Of a stretch of 14,957 bases of DNA, positions 14,914 through 14,957 are shown piece by piece (the first letter of the stretch is position 1; every line of letters begins with the position of its first letter). The DNA lies in NCBI GenBank assembly GCA_016196905.1, contig JACPWV010000111.1:1-14957 (forward strand), in the 5' to 3' direction. The DNA comes from Chloroflexota bacterium. GTDB lineage: Bacteria > Chloroflexota > Anaerolineae > UBA7937 > JACPPX01. A program made the translations under genes and the position numbers. The notes under the pieces were generated by a model that did no database searches, was not told where the DNA came from, and saw only the letters and a list, made by a program, of their open reading frames with translations.

Positions 14914-14957
14914 ACATTCTTTCCTCTTCCCTGTATCGAGATGTGCTGGCGGTGGTG
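14910..14957 (+). CDS. Start of a further gene, cut by the right edge
   Basis: ATG 14910 overlaps the preceding stop in an ATGA arrangement and opens a frame of 16 codons (MNILSSSLYRDVLAVV) to the window end. The short polar start turning hydrophobic suggests another membrane protein of the same operon, but too little is visible to name it. Confidence 0.55.
   Translation, partial: MNILSSSLYRDVLAVV

Overview
The window looks like a GC-rich bacterial chromosome segment, most likely from a (possibly thermophilic) member of the Chloroflexota. I infer this from the kind of proteins present: an AAA/STAND-type ATPase joined through one membrane helix to a TolB/PD40-like propeller, a coiled-coil C4 zinc-ribbon protein, a short DPM1-like glycosyltransferase, and many multi-pass GT-C-like membrane proteins. 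No marker gene is present, so the taxonomy is tentative. There are no RNA genes, insertion sequences or CRISPR arrays, and no gene-free stretch reaches 300 bases.

Layout. Positions 1-2800 form a leftward block: a rhomboid protease, a zinc-ribbon coiled-coil protein, and an ATPase-propeller protein that runs off the left edge. At 2801-2887 sits a compact divergent promoter region with a plausible sigma-70-type promoter on each strand. From 2888 to the right edge everything reads rightward: a DPM1-like polyprenyl-phosphate-mannose synthase, a zinc-binding methyltransferase, then seven large integral membrane proteins (4537-14913; one is broken into two frames), and the first 16 codons of another gene at the right edge. 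Most junctions are short overlaps or gaps below 15 bases. Three longer gaps (6001-6106, 8751-8898, 12000-12065) separate sub-groups, and the first two contain perfect short palindromes.

How the genes may work together (inference). The DPM1-like enzyme would load a sugar, probably mannose, onto a polyprenyl phosphate at the inner membrane face. The GT-C-like membrane proteins are candidates for using that lipid-linked sugar outside the membrane. Each has an acidic residue in its predicted first extracytoplasmic loop, where GT-C enzymes carry their catalytic Asp/Glu. Two resemble named families (GT87/DUF2029 and PIG-V/GT76), two are tandem paralogues distantly like GT87, and the others resemble uncharacterised or GT39-like membrane proteins. 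The locus is therefore a candidate cell-envelope or exoprotein glycosylation cluster with an unknown product.

The strongest anomaly is that two places show the same lesion: two pieces of good coding sequence joined out of frame with the expected material between them missing. One is the rhomboid/zinc-ribbon junction near 2183-2190 and the other is the GT-C gene near 11470-11500. They are either real deletions or assembly collapses, and the raw reads would decide.
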